15,745 nt of DNA. It comes from M3007 sp040080915. GTDB taxonomy: Bacteria > Bacteroidota > Bacteroidia > Chitinophagales > Saprospiraceae. Shown here in pieces: positions 15,342-15,745 of this stretch; positions within the stretch are counted from its first letter, which is position 1, and every line of letters begins with the position of its first letter. The stretch is taken from assembly GCA_040080915.1 (NCBI GenBank), contig JBEBHD010000115.1, positions 1 through 15,745 of the forward strand. Direction: 5' to 3'. Made by a program: the position numbers and the translations under genes. The notes below the pieces were generated by a model that had not been told where the DNA came from, did no database searches, and was given only the letters and a program-made list of their open reading frames with translations.

Positions 15342-15519
15342 TATTTTTAGTAACTATTTAGTACCTCCTGATGCATACAATTTTCACCACAGATTTTCAC
15401 AGATTCACACAGATTTTTCCTTATCCGTTTAAAAATCTGTGTGAATCTGTGAAAATCTGTGGTGAAAAACTTTACGGTTAGGGCCGTCGTATACTGGTGC
15501 TAAATAGGTACTATTTTTA
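15342..15519. mobile_element. MITE-like element inserted in the Uma2 gene
   Basis: The element proper is 15350-15511 (162 bp). Its ends are inverted repeats matching at 14 of 16 positions: GTAACTATTTAGTACC at the left and, inverted, GTACCTATTTAGCACC at the right. It is flanked by the 8-bp direct repeat TATTTTTA (15342-15349 and 15512-15519), as expected of a target duplication. It encodes no transposase, so it would depend on one supplied in trans. Most of it is a long perfect palindrome. The insertion shifts and truncates the Uma2 frame, and precise removal restores it, which is independent support for the boundaries. The parent insertion sequence family is not identified. Confidence 0.85.
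15381..15468. repeat. Perfect 38-bp palindrome of CACAGATT units
   Basis: Arms 15381-15418 and 15431-15468 are exact reverse complements over 38 bp, with a 12-nt loop. Within each arm the word ACAGATT recurs every 10 bases (ACAGATTTTC, ACAGATTCAC, ACAGATTTTT), about one helical turn. Sequences of this CACAGATT type are, from memory, frequent in intergenic DNA of many environmental bacteria. Here the palindrome forms the core of the MITE-like element. Confidence 0.9.
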
Positions 15520-15611
15520 TGTCAATTTTCGCGGACAGAAAGCAATTTCGCGTGTACAACAGCAACCGACCAGTATACATTGCCGACTGCCCCGTATCCG
15601 GCACGGGCGTT

Positions 15612-15745
15612 TTTAAAGCGTGTTAAAATTTCAGTTTCGAGGCGAAAGCGAGCAAATTTTGTTTCAGGCAAGGCAAAATTTGCAGTCGTAGCCGGGTGCC
15701 TACGGCGAAAATTTTAACGCAGTATGAAGCAAAATTTGCCGCTTG
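15612..15745. repeat. AAAATTT-rich repeat-like sequence at the window end
   Basis: After the second break in the Uma2 frame, the sequence becomes a mosaic of AAAATTT-type blocks (near 15625, 15654, 15675, 15709 and 15731) separated by GC-rich spacers. Perfect inverted repeats occur: GTTAAAATTT/AAATTTTAAC (15622-15631 with 15709-15718) and GCAAATTTTG/CAAAATTTGC (15652-15661 with 15674-15683). No coding frame is evident. It is probably a second repeat or non-autonomous element; its right end is outside the window. Confidence 0.55.

Larger units (their letters stand above)
15130..15626 (+). pseudogene. Uma2-family nuclease gene, interrupted
   Basis: The N-terminal part (15130-15349) reads as a Uma2/DUF820 PD-(D/E)XK-like protein: FPASLEEYWEVLAEAEYRTD, YYDRQIIATMSYVSDLHSH, QLGFIF. 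The frame then runs into inserted sequence and stops at 15430-15432, giving a 100-aa truncated product. The family continuation reappears in another frame from 15519: SIFADRKQFRVYNSNRPVY, then IADCPVSGTGVF. It stops at 15624-15626 after a second break near 15612. Removing 15350-15519 (element plus one target copy, 170 bp) joins the two parts in frame as QLGFIF-MSIFADRKQF. The usual Uma2 catalytic Asp and ExK region would lie downstream of the second break and is not present in frame. The gene is therefore probably dead. Uma2 proteins are abundant in filamentous and multicellular bacteria; their role is unclear. Confidence 0.85.

Noticed and set aside
15360..15475. CRISPR-like reading of the regularly spaced CACAGATT words
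   Set aside because: The units are 10 bp apart with no unique spacers and form one palindrome, so they are not a CRISPR array.

Overview
The window looks like a chromosomal segment from a Bacteroidota bacterium, most likely in or near the Saprospiria. Four signs support this: a PorP/SprF-family type IX secretion protein; a DUF2723 membrane glycosyltransferase-like protein; Bacteroidota-style -7 boxes (TAnnTTTG, mostly TACCTTTG) upstream of several genes; and start codons without clear Shine-Dalgarno sequences. The genus is inference; no rRNA or tRNA gene was seen.

Layout. Bases 1-412 hold no convincing gene, but contain a strong hairpin and a TACCTTTG box. From 413 to 7048 runs a tightly packed plus-strand operon: Skp/OmpH-like periplasmic chaperone, DUF2723 membrane protein, RuvX, peptide deformylase, an Omp85/BamA-like outer-membrane barrel and a small DUF4834-like membrane protein. 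Junctions are 1 and 7 nt gaps, two 4-nt ATGA overlaps, then a 15 nt gap. The theme is envelope biogenesis plus housekeeping. After a structured intergenic region come two plus-strand single genes: a 150-aa protein with a NUDIX-like first strand but no Nudix box, and a PorP/SprF protein. The latter ends tail to tail with the minus-strand block, the two stops sharing the palindrome TGATCA.

The minus-strand block (13570 down to 8915) is cysS, a cytosolic trypsin-like protease with a zinc ribbon and a YbjN-like C-terminal region, an uncharacterised 214-aa protein, and rimO. The protease starts 4 nt after cysS, and rimO overlaps the 214-aa gene by 4 nt. The protease and 214-aa protein are the least explained genes and may form a functional pair. 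Divergent from cysS is a glutaryl-CoA dehydrogenase gene. Between the two lies a palindrome of about 160 bp whose arms each end in a CAAAGGTA/TACCTTTG box.

The right end is a decaying accessory patch. A Uma2-family gene is interrupted by a 162-bp MITE-like element (16-bp imperfect terminal inverted repeats, 8-bp target duplication TATTTTTA, and an internal perfect 38-bp palindrome). Removing the element and one target copy restores the Uma2 frame exactly. A second, AAAATTT-rich repeat-like sequence breaks the gene again near 15612 and runs off the window. A dispersed motif family built on AACCAGAAACCTTC recurs in three intergenic regions, each time just upstream of a TAnnTTTG box.
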